From NCBI RefSeq assembly GCF_000176515.1, contig NZ_ADAQ01000008.1, positions 62,001 through 126,000 on the forward strand: DNA of 64,000 bases, in the 5' to 3' direction. This document shows positions 10,208 to 20,722 of the stretch, piece by piece. Every line of letters starts with the position of its first letter. The first letter of the stretch is position 1. A program made the translations under genes and the position numbers. The notes beneath the pieces were generated by a model. It did no database searches and was not told the DNA's origin. It saw only the letters and a program-made list of their open reading frames with translations. Origin of the DNA: Grimontia hollisae CIP 101886. GTDB taxonomy: Bacteria; Pseudomonadota; Gammaproteobacteria; Enterobacterales; Vibrionaceae.

Positions 10208-11215
10208 CTAAACAATCGCCGTCATCGGCGAGAAGCCAAACCGAATGTTTATGCATTGCATCGCCTGACTCGCAGCCCCTTTGAGCAGGTTATCAATCGC
10301 AGAGGTCAGGATCAGGTGCTGCCCTTTGACTGACCAGCCAATATCGCAAAAGCCTGTGTTCTGTACTGACTGAAGTTTGGCACTTTGACCAGCCCCCAGC
10401 GGGCGCACCAAAGGCTGGTTTTGATAGGCATTTTCAAGCGCTTCCGTCACCTGTGTTTCACTGACGCCGTCTGCCAGTTTCACCGTGATGGTGGCAAGGA
10501 TCCCGCGCTTAAAGTTCCCCAGATGCGGCGTGAAAATCACCTCACAGCCAAGGTGGGTTGAAATTTCAGGTTGGTGACGGTGGGTAAACACCCCGTAAGC
10601 ATGCAGACCCACTTCGCAAAAACTGTTGGTCATCGACGCTTTGCGGCCAGCCCCAGACACACCGCTGACAGCATTGATCACTGGCCACTGCCGGGTATCG
10701 ACAAGCCCAGCATCGAGCAGTGGTTTCAACGCCAGCTGGGACGCGGTCGGGTAGCAACCGGGCACTGCAACCAGATCTGCCGTGGCAATGGCGTCACTGT
10801 TCCACTCTGCAAGACCGTAAACGGCTTTTTCCAGCCAGTCGCCGTGCTGGTGGGTAAAGCCGTAGTAATCGGTATAAAAGCTGTCAGACTGGACACGGAA
10901 TGCACCCGATAAATCAAAAACTTTACACCCCGCAGCCAGAAACAGCGGCGCAATGTCATGGCTGACTTCGTGCGCTGTAGCCAGCAACACCACATCGGCC
11001 TCGTCCGCGACTGCCGCAATATCGTTTAAAGGTTGCAGTGGCAGATCAACCAAGCCTTTTAACGTACCATGCAACTCGCTGATGGCTTTGTGCGCATCGG
11101 CACTGTTTTCAGACACATACAGACCTGACAATGCAAGCTCAGGGTGAAGGAATACCATTTTGGTCAGTTCGGCACCGGTGTAGCCACTGGCACCAACGAT
11201 CACTGTCTTTAGCAT
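10208..11215 (-). CDS. argC: N-acetyl-gamma-glutamyl-phosphate reductase
   Basis: NADPH-dependent reduction of N-acetylglutamyl phosphate. The start [17 protein letters not shown] at 11215 gives 335 residues, with the Rossmann motif GASGYTG and the catalytic Cys in VPGCYPT. The upstream in-frame extension to 11293 is not conserved-looking and is left out. It is the first gene of the argCBGH run; a tandem ArgR-box candidate lies about 200 bp upstream. Confidence 0.96.
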   Translation of the reverse strand: MLKTVIVGASGYTGAELTKMVFLHPELALSGLYVSENSADAHKAISELHGTLKGLVDLPLQPLNDIAAVADEADVVLLATAHEVSHDIAPLFLAAGCKVFDLSGAFRVQSDSFYTDYYGFTHQHGDWLEKAVYGLAEWNSDAIATADLVAVPGCYPTASQLALKPLLDAGLVDTRQWPVINAVSGVSGAGRKASMTNSFCEVGLHAYGVFTHRHQPEISTHLGCEVIFTPHLGNFKRGILATITVKLADGVSETQVTEALENAYQNQPLVRPLGAGQSAKLQSVQNTGFCDIGWSVKGQHLILTSAIDNLLKGAASQAMQCINIRFGFSPMTAIV

Positions 11216-11712
11216 GAAAAATCCGTTTAATTTTTTGGGTTGAATGATGACACATTCAGCTCGCTCAGCTGCGGGAGGGGCAAGGATGCCCAACGTGGTT
11301 TAACGTCGGCGTCGTCGCTGGAGAGTGGGGATCGTGAACCTATCCATATTCGTATCGTACCTTTTTAGCATCGTACCTTTTCGCTGCTTCCATGAGCTAA
11401 TTTCTGGCGAGTTATGATTGTTTATTCTATCAAAGTGAATTTATATGTGATTTTTAACGTTATAACTGACTGATGTCAACACCCTGTTTAAAATAATATC
11501 ACCGCTCTGCGACGGGCAGCGGCTTTCTCATCGATCCGGTTGTTTGCATGTAATTTTGTTACAATCCTTTCCATACTTTTTGTCTGGTTAAGGGATAGGT
11601 AAAAAAGCAGCAAAATAGTGCCGGGAATAATTGACCTCGATGCCACTCATTGGCTAGATTGGGCCATTAGGATTGCAACTAGGATGTAACAAAGTTACGA
11701 AATGGAAGCCTT
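11216..11712. other. argC-ppc divergent intergenic region, no argE
   Basis: About 500 bp without a credible gene. In V. cholerae, as I recall it, argE lies here between argC and ppc; no ArgE-like frame is present. The region holds a tandem ArgR-box candidate (11413-11451) and a 12-bp direct repeat ATCGTACCTTTT at 11354-11365 and 11370-11381. The ppc promoter must also be here. Confidence 0.7.
11413..11451. promoter_or_regulatory. Candidate tandem ArgR boxes
   Basis: TGATTGTTTATTCT at 11415-11428 matches eight of the ten core bases of TGAAT-N4-ATTCA. TGAATTTATATGTG at 11436-11449 matches seven. Their starts are exactly 21 bp apart, the spacing of paired ARG boxes with a 3-bp gap. The position upstream of argC fits repression by ArgR with arginine. 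Confidence 0.6.
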
Positions 11713-14343
11713 ATGAATGAAAAGTACGACGCCCTGAAAAGCAACGTCAGCATGCTCGGACACCTGTTGGGCAATACCATTAAAGATGCCCATGGCGAAG
11801 CATTGCTGGCCAAGGTAGAAGAAATCCGCCAACTGTCTAAATCGGCTTCCGCAGGCAATAAAGAAGATCACGCAAAGTTGATCGATGTACTGCAAAACCT
11901 GCCAAACGACCAGTTACTGCCGGTAGCACGTGCGTTCAGCCAGTTTCTTAATCTCACCAACATCGCAGAGCAATACCATTCCGTTTCGCGCCACTGTGCA
12001 GAGCAGGTGTGCAACCCAGATACCCTTGACGATCTGTTTATACGCCTGAAACACGCAGACGTGTCAGACAACGAGCGTGACAACGCGGTTGACGATCTGA
12101 AAATTGAGCTTGTACTGACTGCCCACCCGACCGAAATCGCGCGCCGTACTACTATTCATAAACTGGTCCAGATCAATAAATGTCTGTCGAAGCTTGAGCT
12201 GGGCGATCTCTCTTCGGGCGAACGAGCTAAAACCGAGCTCCGCCTCGAACAATTGATTGCCCAAGCCTGGCACTCTGATGTGATCCGCAAACAACGCCCC
12301 ACCCCGCTGGATGAAGCCAAGTGGGGATATGCGGTGATTGAAAACAGCCTTTGGCAAGCGGTACCAGAGTTCCTGCGCCAGTTTGACCAGAAGATGAAAA
12401 ACCACCTGGGTCGAGGCCTTGGCGTAGACGCTTCCCCTATCCAAATTTCAAGTTGGATGGGCGGCGACCGCGACGGTAACCCGTTTGTCACCGCCGATGT
12501 CACCCATGAAGTCCTGCTGCTGTCACGCTGGAAAGCCGCCGACCTTTACCTTGGTGACATCCAGGAGTTGATTAGCGAGCTATCCATGACCCGTTGTAAT
12601 GATGTGGTTCGGGCAATGGCCGGTGACCAGCACGAACCGTACCGTGCGATCCTTAAATCGCTGCGCCAGACGCTAACCAACACACTGAAATACCTGGACG
12701 AGAAAATCCATGGCCGCCGCAGTGATGAAAAAGATATCCTGACCCATATCGACCAACTCTGGACGCCATTGCACGCCTGTTACCAATCGCTGCATGAATG
12801 TGGCATGGGCATCATCGCAGACGGCCTGTTGCTCGATACCCTGCGCCGTATCCGCACCTTTGGGGTGAACCTCATCAAGCTGGATATCCGCCAGGAAAGC
12901 ACCCGTCACGCTGATGTGCTGTCTGAAGTCACCCGCACACTCGGTATGGGCGACTACAGCCAGTGGAGCGAGCAGGACAAACAGGCTTTCCTTATCCGCG
13001 AGCTGAGCTCGAAACGTCCCCTGCTTCCACGTGACTGGGAGCCGTCTGACGAGGTGCAGGAAGTACTCGATACCTGCCGCATTGTGGCACAGCAGCCACG
13101 GGAAGCTCTGGGGGCCTATGTGATCTCCATGGCGCGTACTGCCTCTGACGTGCTGGCCGTTCACCTGTTACTGAAAGAAGCAGGTTGCCCGTTCCGCATG
13201 GATGTGTGCCCGCTGTTTGAAACCCTGGACGATTTAAATAATGCCAAATCCGTGATCAAACAGCTGTTAAGCATCGACTGGTACCGCGGATTTATCCAGA
13301 ACTTCCAGATGGTGATGATTGGTTATTCGGATTCCGCCAAAGATGCCGGAGTAATGGCGGCAGGCTGGGCACAATATAAAGCCATGGAGCAACTGGTTGA
13401 ACTTTGCGAAAGCGCCGGTGTTGACCTGGTACTGTTCCATGGCCGTGGCGGCTCTATTGGCCGTGGCGGTGCACCGGCACATGCAGCTCTCCTGTCCCAG
13501 CCACCACGCAGCCTGAAAGGCGGCCTGCGTGTGACCGAACAAGGCGAAATGATCCGCTTCAAACTGGGTCTGCCGGATGTAGCGATTCAGAGCCTGAATC
13601 TTTATGCCAGCGCGATTTTGGAAGCCAATTTGCTGCCACCACCAGAACCGAAGCAGGAATGGCGCGATCTGATGGAAACCCTGAGTGAAGTCTCCTGCGA
13701 AGCATACCGGGATGTCGTGCGTGGTCACAAAGATTTCGTGCCCTATTTCCGTGCTGCCACGCCAGAGCTGGAGCTGGGTAAACTGCCTCTTGGGTCGCGC
13801 CCCTCTAAACGCAACCCGAATGGCGGCGTCGAGAGCCTGCGTGCGATCCCATGGATTTTTGCCTGGAGCCAGAACCGCCTGTTATTACCTGCTTGGCTGG
13901 GTGCCGGTCAGGCCATCCAGTTCTCTATCGACAAAGGTCACCTGAAGTCCCTGGAAGAAATGTGCCGTGAATGGCCGTTTTTCTCGACCCGTCTGGGCAT
14001 GTTGGAAATGGTCTTTACTAAAACCAGCCCATCCATCTCCCGGTATTATGACGAGAAACTGGTGGACCCATCACTGTGGACGCTGGGCAAAGAGCTGCGT
14101 AAGCGCCTGGCGGAAGACATCAAAGCTGTACTGATGGTTGAAAATAACGCCCACCTGATGGAACAAAACCCCTGGGGGGCCGAATCTATCCGCCTGCGAA
14201 ATATTTATGTTGAACCTCTCAACATGCTGCAAGCCGAACTTTTGTGCCGGACTCGTGCCACAAATGAGGGAAATACGGAACTTGATGAGGCACTGATGGT
14301 GACCATTGCAGGTATCGCAGCAGGGATGCGAAATACCGGATAA
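11713..14343 (+). CDS. ppc: Phosphoenolpyruvate carboxylase
   Basis: Anaplerotic carboxylation of phosphoenolpyruvate to oxaloacetate. The 876-residue protein has the catalytic His motif VLTAHPTE near residue 136 and the glycine loop [14 protein letters not shown], and ends in RNTG as the family does. GGAAG precedes the ATG by four bases. It is monocistronic: a terminator follows, then aphA in the same direction, the order seen in V. cholerae. Confidence 0.98.
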   Translation: MNEKYDALKSNVSMLGHLLGNTIKDAHGEALLAKVEEIRQLSKSASAGNKEDHAKLIDVLQNLPNDQLLPVARAFSQFLNLTNIAEQYHSVSRHCAEQVCNPDTLDDLFIRLKHADVSDNERDNAVDDLKIELVLTAHPTEIARRTTIHKLVQINKCLSKLELGDLSSGERAKTELRLEQLIAQAWHSDVIRKQRPTPLDEAKWGYAVIENSLWQAVPEFLRQFDQKMKNHLGRGLGVDASPIQISSWMGGDRDGNPFVTADVTHEVLLLSRWKAADLYLGDIQELISELSMTRCNDVVRAMAGDQHEPYRAILKSLRQTLTNTLKYLDEKIHGRRSDEKDILTHIDQLWTPLHACYQSLHECGMGIIADGLLLDTLRRIRTFGVNLIKLDIRQESTRHADVLSEVTRTLGMGDYSQWSEQDKQAFLIRELSSKRPLLPRDWEPSDEVQEVLDTCRIVAQQPREALGAYVISMARTASDVLAVHLLLKEAGCPFRMDVCPLFETLDDLNNAKSVIKQLLSIDWYRGFIQNFQMVMIGYSDSAKDAGVMAAGWAQYKAMEQLVELCESAGVDLVLFHGRGGSIGRGGAPAHAALLSQPPRSLKGGLRVTEQGEMIRFKLGLPDVAIQSLNLYASAILEANLLPPPEPKQEWRDLMETLSEVSCEAYRDVVRGHKDFVPYFRAATPELELGKLPLGSRPSKRNPNGGVESLRAIPWIFAWSQNRLLLPAWLGAGQAIQFSIDKGHLKSLEEMCREWPFFSTRLGMLEMVFTKTSPSISRYYDEKLVDPSLWTLGKELRKRLAEDIKAVLMVENNAHLMEQNPWGAESIRLRNIYVEPLNMLQAELLCRTRATNEGNTELDEALMVTIAGIAAGMRNTG

Positions 14344-14368
14344 TGAGAAAAATGTATCATTTATAAGA

Positions 14369-14394
14369 AAGGCTGCCATGTTGCAGCCTTTTTT
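14369..14394 (+). terminator. ppc terminator
   Basis: AAGGCTGC / GCAGCCTT arms (14369-14376, 14383-14390) are followed by a T-run. Confidence 0.92.
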
Positions 14395-14424
14395 ATTTTT
14401 TGGACGTCTTTTTCGTTTGTTGTT

Positions 14425-14446
14425 GCATTGATAATGTTATTAATAT
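14425..14446. promoter_or_regulatory. HapR/LuxR-type operator candidate upstream of aphA
   Basis: The 22-bp sequence from GCATTGATAA to TTATTAATAT matches 16 of 22 positions of the LuxR/HapR palindrome TTATTGATAA-AT-TTATCAATAA, with near-dyad symmetry about its centre. It lies 250 bp before aphA. In V. cholerae HapR represses aphA at high cell density by binding upstream, so the site fits that circuit. Confidence 0.55.
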
Positions 14447-14695
14447 GTTTTCTTGCCTGTTCTTAATGTTGTCATGACAAAGGTATAGGCAAAACACCGA
14501 AGTATAAATAATCGTTTAAGTGTATTCATTCAGCACGTTTTTCGCACCGCATTGTTCGGTGCATTGTTGGCAAGAAGTGCTGTGTGTATGACAACGAAAA
14601 ACGTGTCGATCCGCCCATGTAGTGGAACAAATAAATTCGCCACAGAGCGACATCCCAGGGTTATGGATCGCCTTTTAAGATTTTGGATAGAAGAG

Positions 14696-15268
14696 ATGTC
14701 ATTACCGCATGTAATACTCACGGTGCTCAGCCACCGTGACGCAACTGGTTACGATATAACCAAAGAGTTTTCTAACGCTATCGGGCACTTCTGGAAAGCC
14801 AGCCATCAGCAGGTCTATCGTGAACTCAACAAACTCGCCGACATGGGCGCCGTGAGTTGCCGACTGGAGCCGCAAGATGGTAAACCTGACAGAAAGGTCT
14901 ACTCCATCACGGACATTGGCAGACAGAGCCTTTATGAATGGCTCCTGATGCCTGCCAAACACCCCACTGAACGCGATGAAGTGTCGGCAAAATTATTGAC
15001 CTGCAGCATTTTCGACCCCGCACCCATGATCGAACACATGCACGCACTGATGGATCAAAGCCGCCTCCAACTGAGTCAGTTTCGGGATATGGAACGCAGC
15101 CATTATGCGGATACTGCCCAGCTAACCCGGGAAGGTCGCTTGGAAAGGCTGACCCTGCGCCGCAACATTCTTCGCAAAGAGGCATGGCTGACCTGGGCAG
15201 AAGAAGTTCTGTTTGAGCTTAACGCCATGGAAACCATGTCGATAAGCAAGAAAGTCGCTGCGCAGTAA
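14696..15268 (+). CDS. aphA: AphA, PadR-family low-cell-density quorum-sensing regulator
   Basis: PadR-type winged-helix regulator, closely similar to AphA of V. cholerae: MSLPHVILTVLS, RDATGYDITKEFS and FWKASHQQVYRELNK are nearly unchanged. AphA is the master regulator at low cell density and in V. cholerae activates tcpPH. The start at 14696 gives 190 residues; V. cholerae AphA has 179, and the extra residues are at the C-terminus (SISKKVAAQ). The upstream extension to 14552 is not conserved. It sits behind ppc as in V. cholerae. The targets in this organism are unknown. Confidence 0.93.
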   Translation: MSLPHVILTVLSHRDATGYDITKEFSNAIGHFWKASHQQVYRELNKLADMGAVSCRLEPQDGKPDRKVYSITDIGRQSLYEWLLMPAKHPTERDEVSAKLLTCSIFDPAPMIEHMHALMDQSRLQLSQFRDMERSHYADTAQLTREGRLERLTLRRNILRKEAWLTWAEEVLFELNAMETMSISKKVAAQ

Positions 15269-15285
15269 AAGGGGTTCCTAAAGCA

Positions 15286-15316
15286 AAAACCGTCGCAATA
15301 CGACGACGGTTTTTTG
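15286..15316. terminator. Bidirectional terminator between aphA and metF
   Basis: AAAACCGTCG / CGACGGTTTT arms (15286-15295, 15304-15313) carry A-run and T-run flanks between convergent genes. Confidence 0.9.
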
Positions 15317-15348
15317 TTTCTGGTGTTCAGGCTGTTGACCTTTTGCCG

Positions 15349-16248
<900 letters not shown>

Positions 16249-16297
16249 CTACCCCGGCATGTTCTGCCGGACAATCCTTTTAAATCGACATCCATTT

Positions 16298-16321
16298 AGA
16301 CGTCTATATGTCTAGATATTG
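16298..16321. promoter_or_regulatory. MetJ operator of metF
   Basis: Three adjacent 8-bp met boxes, AGACGTCT, ATATGTCT and AGATATTG, begin at 16298. The first is the perfect consensus, and the first two are repeated exactly in the metB-metJ operator. Confidence 0.88.
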
Positions 16322-16443
16322 AATTGCGAACAATTTAAAGTCAACCGACTTCACGTGAATTTTATTCATGATCATCATCTACGTCTCTCATGCTTACGCC
16401 ATTATCGTTAAAAGATAGCGGATACCTGTTTTCAGGAGACGAA

Positions 16444-16468
16444 AAAGCGGAGACCCCGCTCCGCTTTC
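16444..16468 (-). terminator. metL terminator
   Basis: On the minus strand AAAGCGGAG / CTCCGCTTT arms enclose a six-base loop and are followed by a short T-run; it lies just after the metL stop. Confidence 0.88.
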
Positions 16469-16484
16469 TACTGTAAGGATGTGA

Positions 16485-18929
16485 TTATTTCAGCAAGGAT
16501 GCGATGCGATTCAAGTCAGAGAGCAGCGCCCCTGCTGTCACATCACGTCCAGCGCCCGGTCCGCGGATCACCAGCGGGTTTTCACGATACCACTGGCTTT
16601 CAATCGCAAAGATATTATCGCAGGGCAAGAGGTTGGCCAGCGGATGCTCTTCCGGCAACACCTCGATACCTACCCGTGCCTTGCCATCGCGGGAAAGCCT
16701 TGCGACGTAACGAAGCACACCTTGTTCTTTTTTCGCACGCGCCAGCCACTCTTCCAGTGCGTCATCAAGCTGGGCACTTTGATCCAAAAACGCATCCAGC
16801 GACAGTGTCGACAAGGCTTCCGGCACCAGTGACTGCACCTGAACCTGTTCAGGCTCCAGATCCAGCCCTGACTCACGGGCCAGGATCACCAGTTTACGCA
16901 TCACATCTGCACCACTGAGATCCTCACGCGGATCCGGTTCAGTTAATCCCTGCTGCCACGCCTGTTCCAACAACTCACTGAATTTAACTTCGCCATTGAA
17001 CTGCTGGAACAGCCAGGACAATGTGCCGGAAAAAATACCGGAAATCGCAATGATTTGGTCACCACTTTCCCGCAAGTCACGCACGGCATGATTGACCGGT
17101 AATCCCGCACCGACGGTCGCGTTGTAGAGCCAGAATCGGCCGGTTTTGGTAAAGGCATCCTGCACCTGGTGATACAACTCACCACTGGCTGAGCCTGCCA
17201 CTTTATTGGCAGAGATCAGGTGATACCCGTGCTCGGCCAGATCCAGGTATTGCAGCGAAATCGGTGCACTGGCAGTGACGTCTAACACCACAATGTCATC
17301 GTAAGGGTGGTTCAGCAGTGCCGCCAGCCACTCATTGCCCTCATAAGGTGTTGCCACCTCATCAAAGCGGGACATCACGATGTCAGCATCGATACCATCA
17401 AAATCAACCCACTGGTTGTCACTGTCCAGCACCGAAATCAGCTCAAAATTCATGCCATGGCGCTTTTCCAGTGCAGCCTTCTGCTCGGCAAACAGGCTGA
17501 GCCAGCGGCTGCCGATATTGCCCTTGCCAAGCAGTACCAAGCCAATACGGCGCTGCGCCTGAAACAGGGCGCGGTGAATATCAGATACCAGTGCCGCCGT
17601 GTTGGTCTTACGCAAAATGGCGGCGATGCTGAGACCGCTGGCGGATTCAGAAATAAATTCAATCGGCTGGCTGCGAAGCTGCTGGTAAAAACCATGGCAA
17701 TGGACCGGGTTTGCGGTAACCCCTGCACCGACAGCCGCCACCATGCTATACCCTTCGCGCAGCCGGATATCGGCGGGAATACCGGCATCCTGCAACTGCT
17801 CCAGCACGCTGTTTACCACTTCGGCGGTGTACGCCAGTTGAATGCGGTGTTGGTCTGCACTGAAACAGGCTGCCAGAGGCTGGGTTTGGTGACGGGCCAG
17901 TAAGCGTTCAATATCACGTTGCGCGGCCATAAAATCGTGAGCACGTGGCACATCCAGTTGCAGCAGACACACATCGCCGAGCGATGTAATGATTTTGGCG
18001 CCGCGGCCTGATGCCAGCACGCGTTCAATACGGGTGGAGCCAGATTCCGGCTCGTAACTGCAACGCAGGTTCAAATCAATGCTGCTTTGTGCCACCGGTT
18101 GCAAGGTGCGGGTGTGCAAAACCGGCGCAGCCAGACGCGCCAACTCTGCCGCTTCGTCAAGGCGCAGCAGTGGCAGCAAGCAGGCGTCACCGACAATGCG
18201 TGGGTCAGCACTGTAGACACCGGCAACATCACTCCAGATGGTTACGCGGCTGACATCCGCCAGTGCACCAATAATGGTGGCAGAGTAATCTGAGCCATTT
18301 CGTCCCAGCAGAACGGTTTCACCGGCAGTGTTTTGCGCCATAAAACCGGTGATCACGATACGGCGTTTGGTGTGCTGGACAAGTTGTTCTTTTAACAACG
18401 GCCAGGAGCTTGCCCGATCGACTTCCGGCTGCGCGGCACGTTCTGCGCGCAGGAACGTCCGGGAATCGAGCTTCACTGCTGGCATGCCAAGCTGAGTCAA
18501 CAATGCCGATAACAGGCGCGCTGACCAGACTTCACCAAACCCCTGCGCCCAGGCGCGCTGTGCGCTAGACAGCGGGTTTTCTGCCGCTTGTGCCAGCACA
18601 CTGAAATCCTGATACAGGGCATCAACCAGCACCTGTTTTTGTTCGCCTTCAATCAGGTTTTCAATCAAATCCTGCTGATATTTGCGCAGGCTATGCAATG
18701 CTTCATGGGCCAGACGGCCGTCTTTACCCAATAAGGTCAGCCATTCAATTAACCGGTTGGTGGTTTTACCTGCGGCTGACACCACGATGATATCGGTCTC
18801 ACCACTGTATTGCGTCAGGATACGGGCAACGCGGCGAAAGCAATCTGGATCGGCAAGGCTGCTGCCACCAAACTTGTGTAACTGACGGGTCTGCGACTGC
18901 TGAGGGGATACAACTTCAACCGCGCTCAT
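16485..18929 (-). CDS. metL: Bifunctional aspartokinase II / homoserine dehydrogenase II
   Basis: Catalyses the first and third steps of the aspartate pathway toward methionine. The aspartokinase half (about 1-450) has KFGGSSLAD and the downstream regulatory segment; the dehydrogenase half (about 460-814) has the NAD motif GKGNIGSRWL and SANKVA. The length of 814 fits MetL. Its ATG overlaps the metB stop by four bases (ATGA), so translation is coupled. It belongs to the MetJ-controlled metBL operon. Confidence 0.96.
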   Translation of the reverse strand: MSAVEVVSPQQSQTRQLHKFGGSSLADPDCFRRVARILTQYSGETDIIVVSAAGKTTNRLIEWLTLLGKDGRLAHEALHSLRKYQQDLIENLIEGEQKQVLVDALYQDFSVLAQAAENPLSSAQRAWAQGFGEVWSARLLSALLTQLGMPAVKLDSRTFLRAERAAQPEVDRASSWPLLKEQLVQHTKRRIVITGFMAQNTAGETVLLGRNGSDYSATIIGALADVSRVTIWSDVAGVYSADPRIVGDACLLPLLRLDEAAELARLAAPVLHTRTLQPVAQSSIDLNLRCSYEPESGSTRIERVLASGRGAKIITSLGDVCLLQLDVPRAHDFMAAQRDIERLLARHQTQPLAACFSADQHRIQLAYTAEVVNSVLEQLQDAGIPADIRLREGYSMVAAVGAGVTANPVHCHGFYQQLRSQPIEFISESASGLSIAAILRKTNTAALVSDIHRALFQAQRRIGLVLLGKGNIGSRWLSLFAEQKAALEKRHGMNFELISVLDSDNQWVDFDGIDADIVMSRFDEVATPYEGNEWLAALLNHPYDDIVVLDVTASAPISLQYLDLAEHGYHLISANKVAGSASGELYHQVQDAFTKTGRFWLYNATVGAGLPVNHAVRDLRESGDQIIAISGIFSGTLSWLFQQFNGEVKFSELLEQAWQQGLTEPDPREDLSGADVMRKLVILARESGLDLEPEQVQVQSLVPEALSTLSLDAFLDQSAQLDDALEEWLARAKKEQGVLRYVARLSRDGKARVGIEVLPEEHPLANLLPCDNIFAIESQWYRENPLVIRGPGAGRDVTAGALLSDLNRIASLLK

Positions 18930-20092
18930 TGCTGGTTCTCTCTTACTTTATCGAATGCTTGTTTCAGGTCGGCGACGAGATCGGCCTTGTCTTCCAGACC
19001 GACTGACAGGCGAAGCAAGGTAGCTGCAAGGCCCGCTTCTGCCTGTGCGTCGTCCGACATGGCCCGGTGTGTCATGGAGCCGGGATGGGTCACCAGACTC
19101 TCTACACCGCCCAATGATTCGGCCAACGTGAACAGCTTAAGTGACGAAAGGAAAAGTTTCAGCTCACTTTCGCCACCTTTAAGCTCAAAGCTCAACATTC
19201 CACCAAAACCTGATTGTTGTTTCTTCGCAATCTCATGTCCCGGGTGGGTGGGCAGCGCCGGATGGTAGATGGTATTCACCAGAGGCTCCTGTTTCAGGTA
19301 GTCCAGCACAGCTGTGCTGTTTTCCTCATGCTGGCGCATGCGTGCGCCTAACGTACGAAGGCCACGCAACGTCATATAACTGTCAAACGCATTGCCGGTC
19401 GCCCCGATACAGTTTCCCCACCATTTCAGATCGTCATACAGCCCGGCATCTTTGGCGACCACCACGCCGCCTACCGTGTCAGAATGTCCATTGATAAATT
19501 TGGTGGTCGAGTGCACAACAAAGTCTGCTCCCAGGTTCAGGGGCTGTTGCAGTACCGGTGACAGGAAGGTGTTATCTACCCCCACCCAGGCTCCTACGTC
19601 GTGGGCTTTTTCACAAATGGCGGCGATATCTACTACCCGGAGCAACGGATTAGATGGGGTCTCCAGCCATACCAGCTTTGGCTGCTGTGCCAATGCCGCT
19701 GCCAGCACTTCGGGGTTGGTCTGGTCAACAAACTCGACCTTGAATGCCCCCATGCGGGCGCGGGAGTCAAGCAGCCGGTATGTGCCGCCATAGCAATCGT
19801 GCGGCGCAATGATCAGATCATCCGGTGACAACAGGGAAAGCAGCAGGTTGATGGCAGACATGCCGCAGTTGGTCACCACTGCCCCCGCGCCGTTTTCCAG
19901 TTCTGCCAATGCCGTTTCCAGCAGGGATCGTGTTGGATTACCACCACGGGCGTAATCATAGGTTGGCACAGTGCCAAATTCCGGAAATTCGTAGTTGGTC
20001 GACAGATAAATCGGAGGCACAACGGCGTGGTGCTGCGAATCTGTGGTGATACCGGTGCGGACGGCAATGGTTGCGGACTTCTTGTCGCTCAT
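18926..20092 (-). CDS. metB: Cystathionine gamma-synthase
   Basis: PLP enzyme joining activated homoserine and cysteine to cystathionine. The 388-residue protein has the PLP lysine in HSTTKFINGHSD and the family segment PSNPLLRVVDI. It is the first gene of metBL and diverges from metJ across a MetJ box array. Confidence 0.96.
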   Translation of the reverse strand: MSDKKSATIAVRTGITTDSQHHAVVPPIYLSTNYEFPEFGTVPTYDYARGGNPTRSLLETALAELENGAGAVVTNCGMSAINLLLSLLSPDDLIIAPHDCYGGTYRLLDSRARMGAFKVEFVDQTNPEVLAAALAQQPKLVWLETPSNPLLRVVDIAAICEKAHDVGAWVGVDNTFLSPVLQQPLNLGADFVVHSTTKFINGHSDTVGGVVVAKDAGLYDDLKWWGNCIGATGNAFDSYMTLRGLRTLGARMRQHEENSTAVLDYLKQEPLVNTIYHPALPTHPGHEIAKKQQSGFGGMLSFELKGGESELKLFLSSLKLFTLAESLGGVESLVTHPGSMTHRAMSDDAQAEAGLAATLLRLSVGLEDKADLVADLKQAFDKVRENQQ

Positions 20093-20181
20093 GGCGTGCT
20101 TCCCTGTCTATGGATGATCGAACTCAGCGCATTCACAGATCAAAACGTGATCTGATGGGTATTTGGTCAACCTTAACCATT

Positions 20182-20229
20182 CAAGACTAAGACGTCAACA
20201 CTTCTAGACGTCTATATGTCTTTACTTGT
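20182..20229. promoter_or_regulatory. MetJ operator between metB and metJ
   Basis: Contiguous 8-bp boxes from 20190: AGACGTCA, ACACTTCT, AGACGTCT, ATATGTCT, TTACTTGT, with a weaker CAAGACTA before them. This is the cooperative array expected for MetJ dimers and would control both metBL and metJ. Confidence 0.88.
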
Positions 20230-20328
20230 AGCGGTTAATATCGCTAAAATTTGGGTTTCATCCAACCTGGGTTGTGTTTTCCGGCGTTGGCAGCGATTTA
20301 GAACCTAAACTGCTAAAGAAGGTGAACA

Positions 20329-20646
20329 ATGGCAGACTGGAATGGCGAATATATTAACCCTTACGCCGAGCATGGTAAAAAGAAAGAGCAGGTAAAGAAG
20401 ATCACCGTTTCTATCCCGCTGAAAGTGCTTAAAATCCTGACGGACGAACGTACTCGTCGCCAGGTCAACAATCTGCGCCATGCCACCAACAGTGAACTGC
20501 TGTGTGAAGCATTTCTGCATGCCTATACCGGCCAGCCACTGCCAACGGATGATGATATTCGCAAGGATAAGAGCGATAGCGTACCGGCTGAAGCCAAGCG
20601 TATTATGAAAGAACTTGGCATCGAGTTTAACGAAGAAGAGTATTGA
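20329..20646 (+). CDS. metJ: MetJ methionine repressor
   Basis: Ribbon-helix-helix repressor that uses S-adenosylmethionine as corepressor. At 105 residues it has the family length; [29 protein letters not shown] is the beta-strand and helix region that binds met boxes (split here as in the family alignment, residues about 22-50). AAGGTGAACA precedes the ATG. It diverges from metB and ends at a clear terminator. Confidence 0.97.
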   Translation: MADWNGEYINPYAEHGKKKEQVKKITVSIPLKVLKILTDERTRRQVNNLRHATNSELLCEAFLHAYTGQPLPTDDDIRKDKSDSVPAEAKRIMKELGIEFNEEEY

Positions 20647-20675
20647 TTTCGTTAGCGCTGCGACAGGATACAAAC

Positions 20676-20705
20676 AAAAAACCAGCCGAGTAGCTGGTTT
20701 TTTTA
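20676..20705. terminator. Terminator between metJ and malic enzyme gene
   Basis: AAACCAGC / GCTGGTTT arms (20679-20686, 20693-20700) are followed by a T-run on the plus strand and preceded by an A-run, so both convergent genes can use it. Confidence 0.9.
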
Positions 20706-20722
20706 TTTATGGTTGAAAACCC

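Larger units (their letters stand above)
14344..14695. other. ppc-aphA intergenic region
   Basis: 352 bp holding the ppc terminator (14369-14394) and the aphA control region, including a HapR/LuxR-like operator at 14425-14446. The reading frame running through it from 14552 into aphA is only an in-frame extension. Confidence 0.8.
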
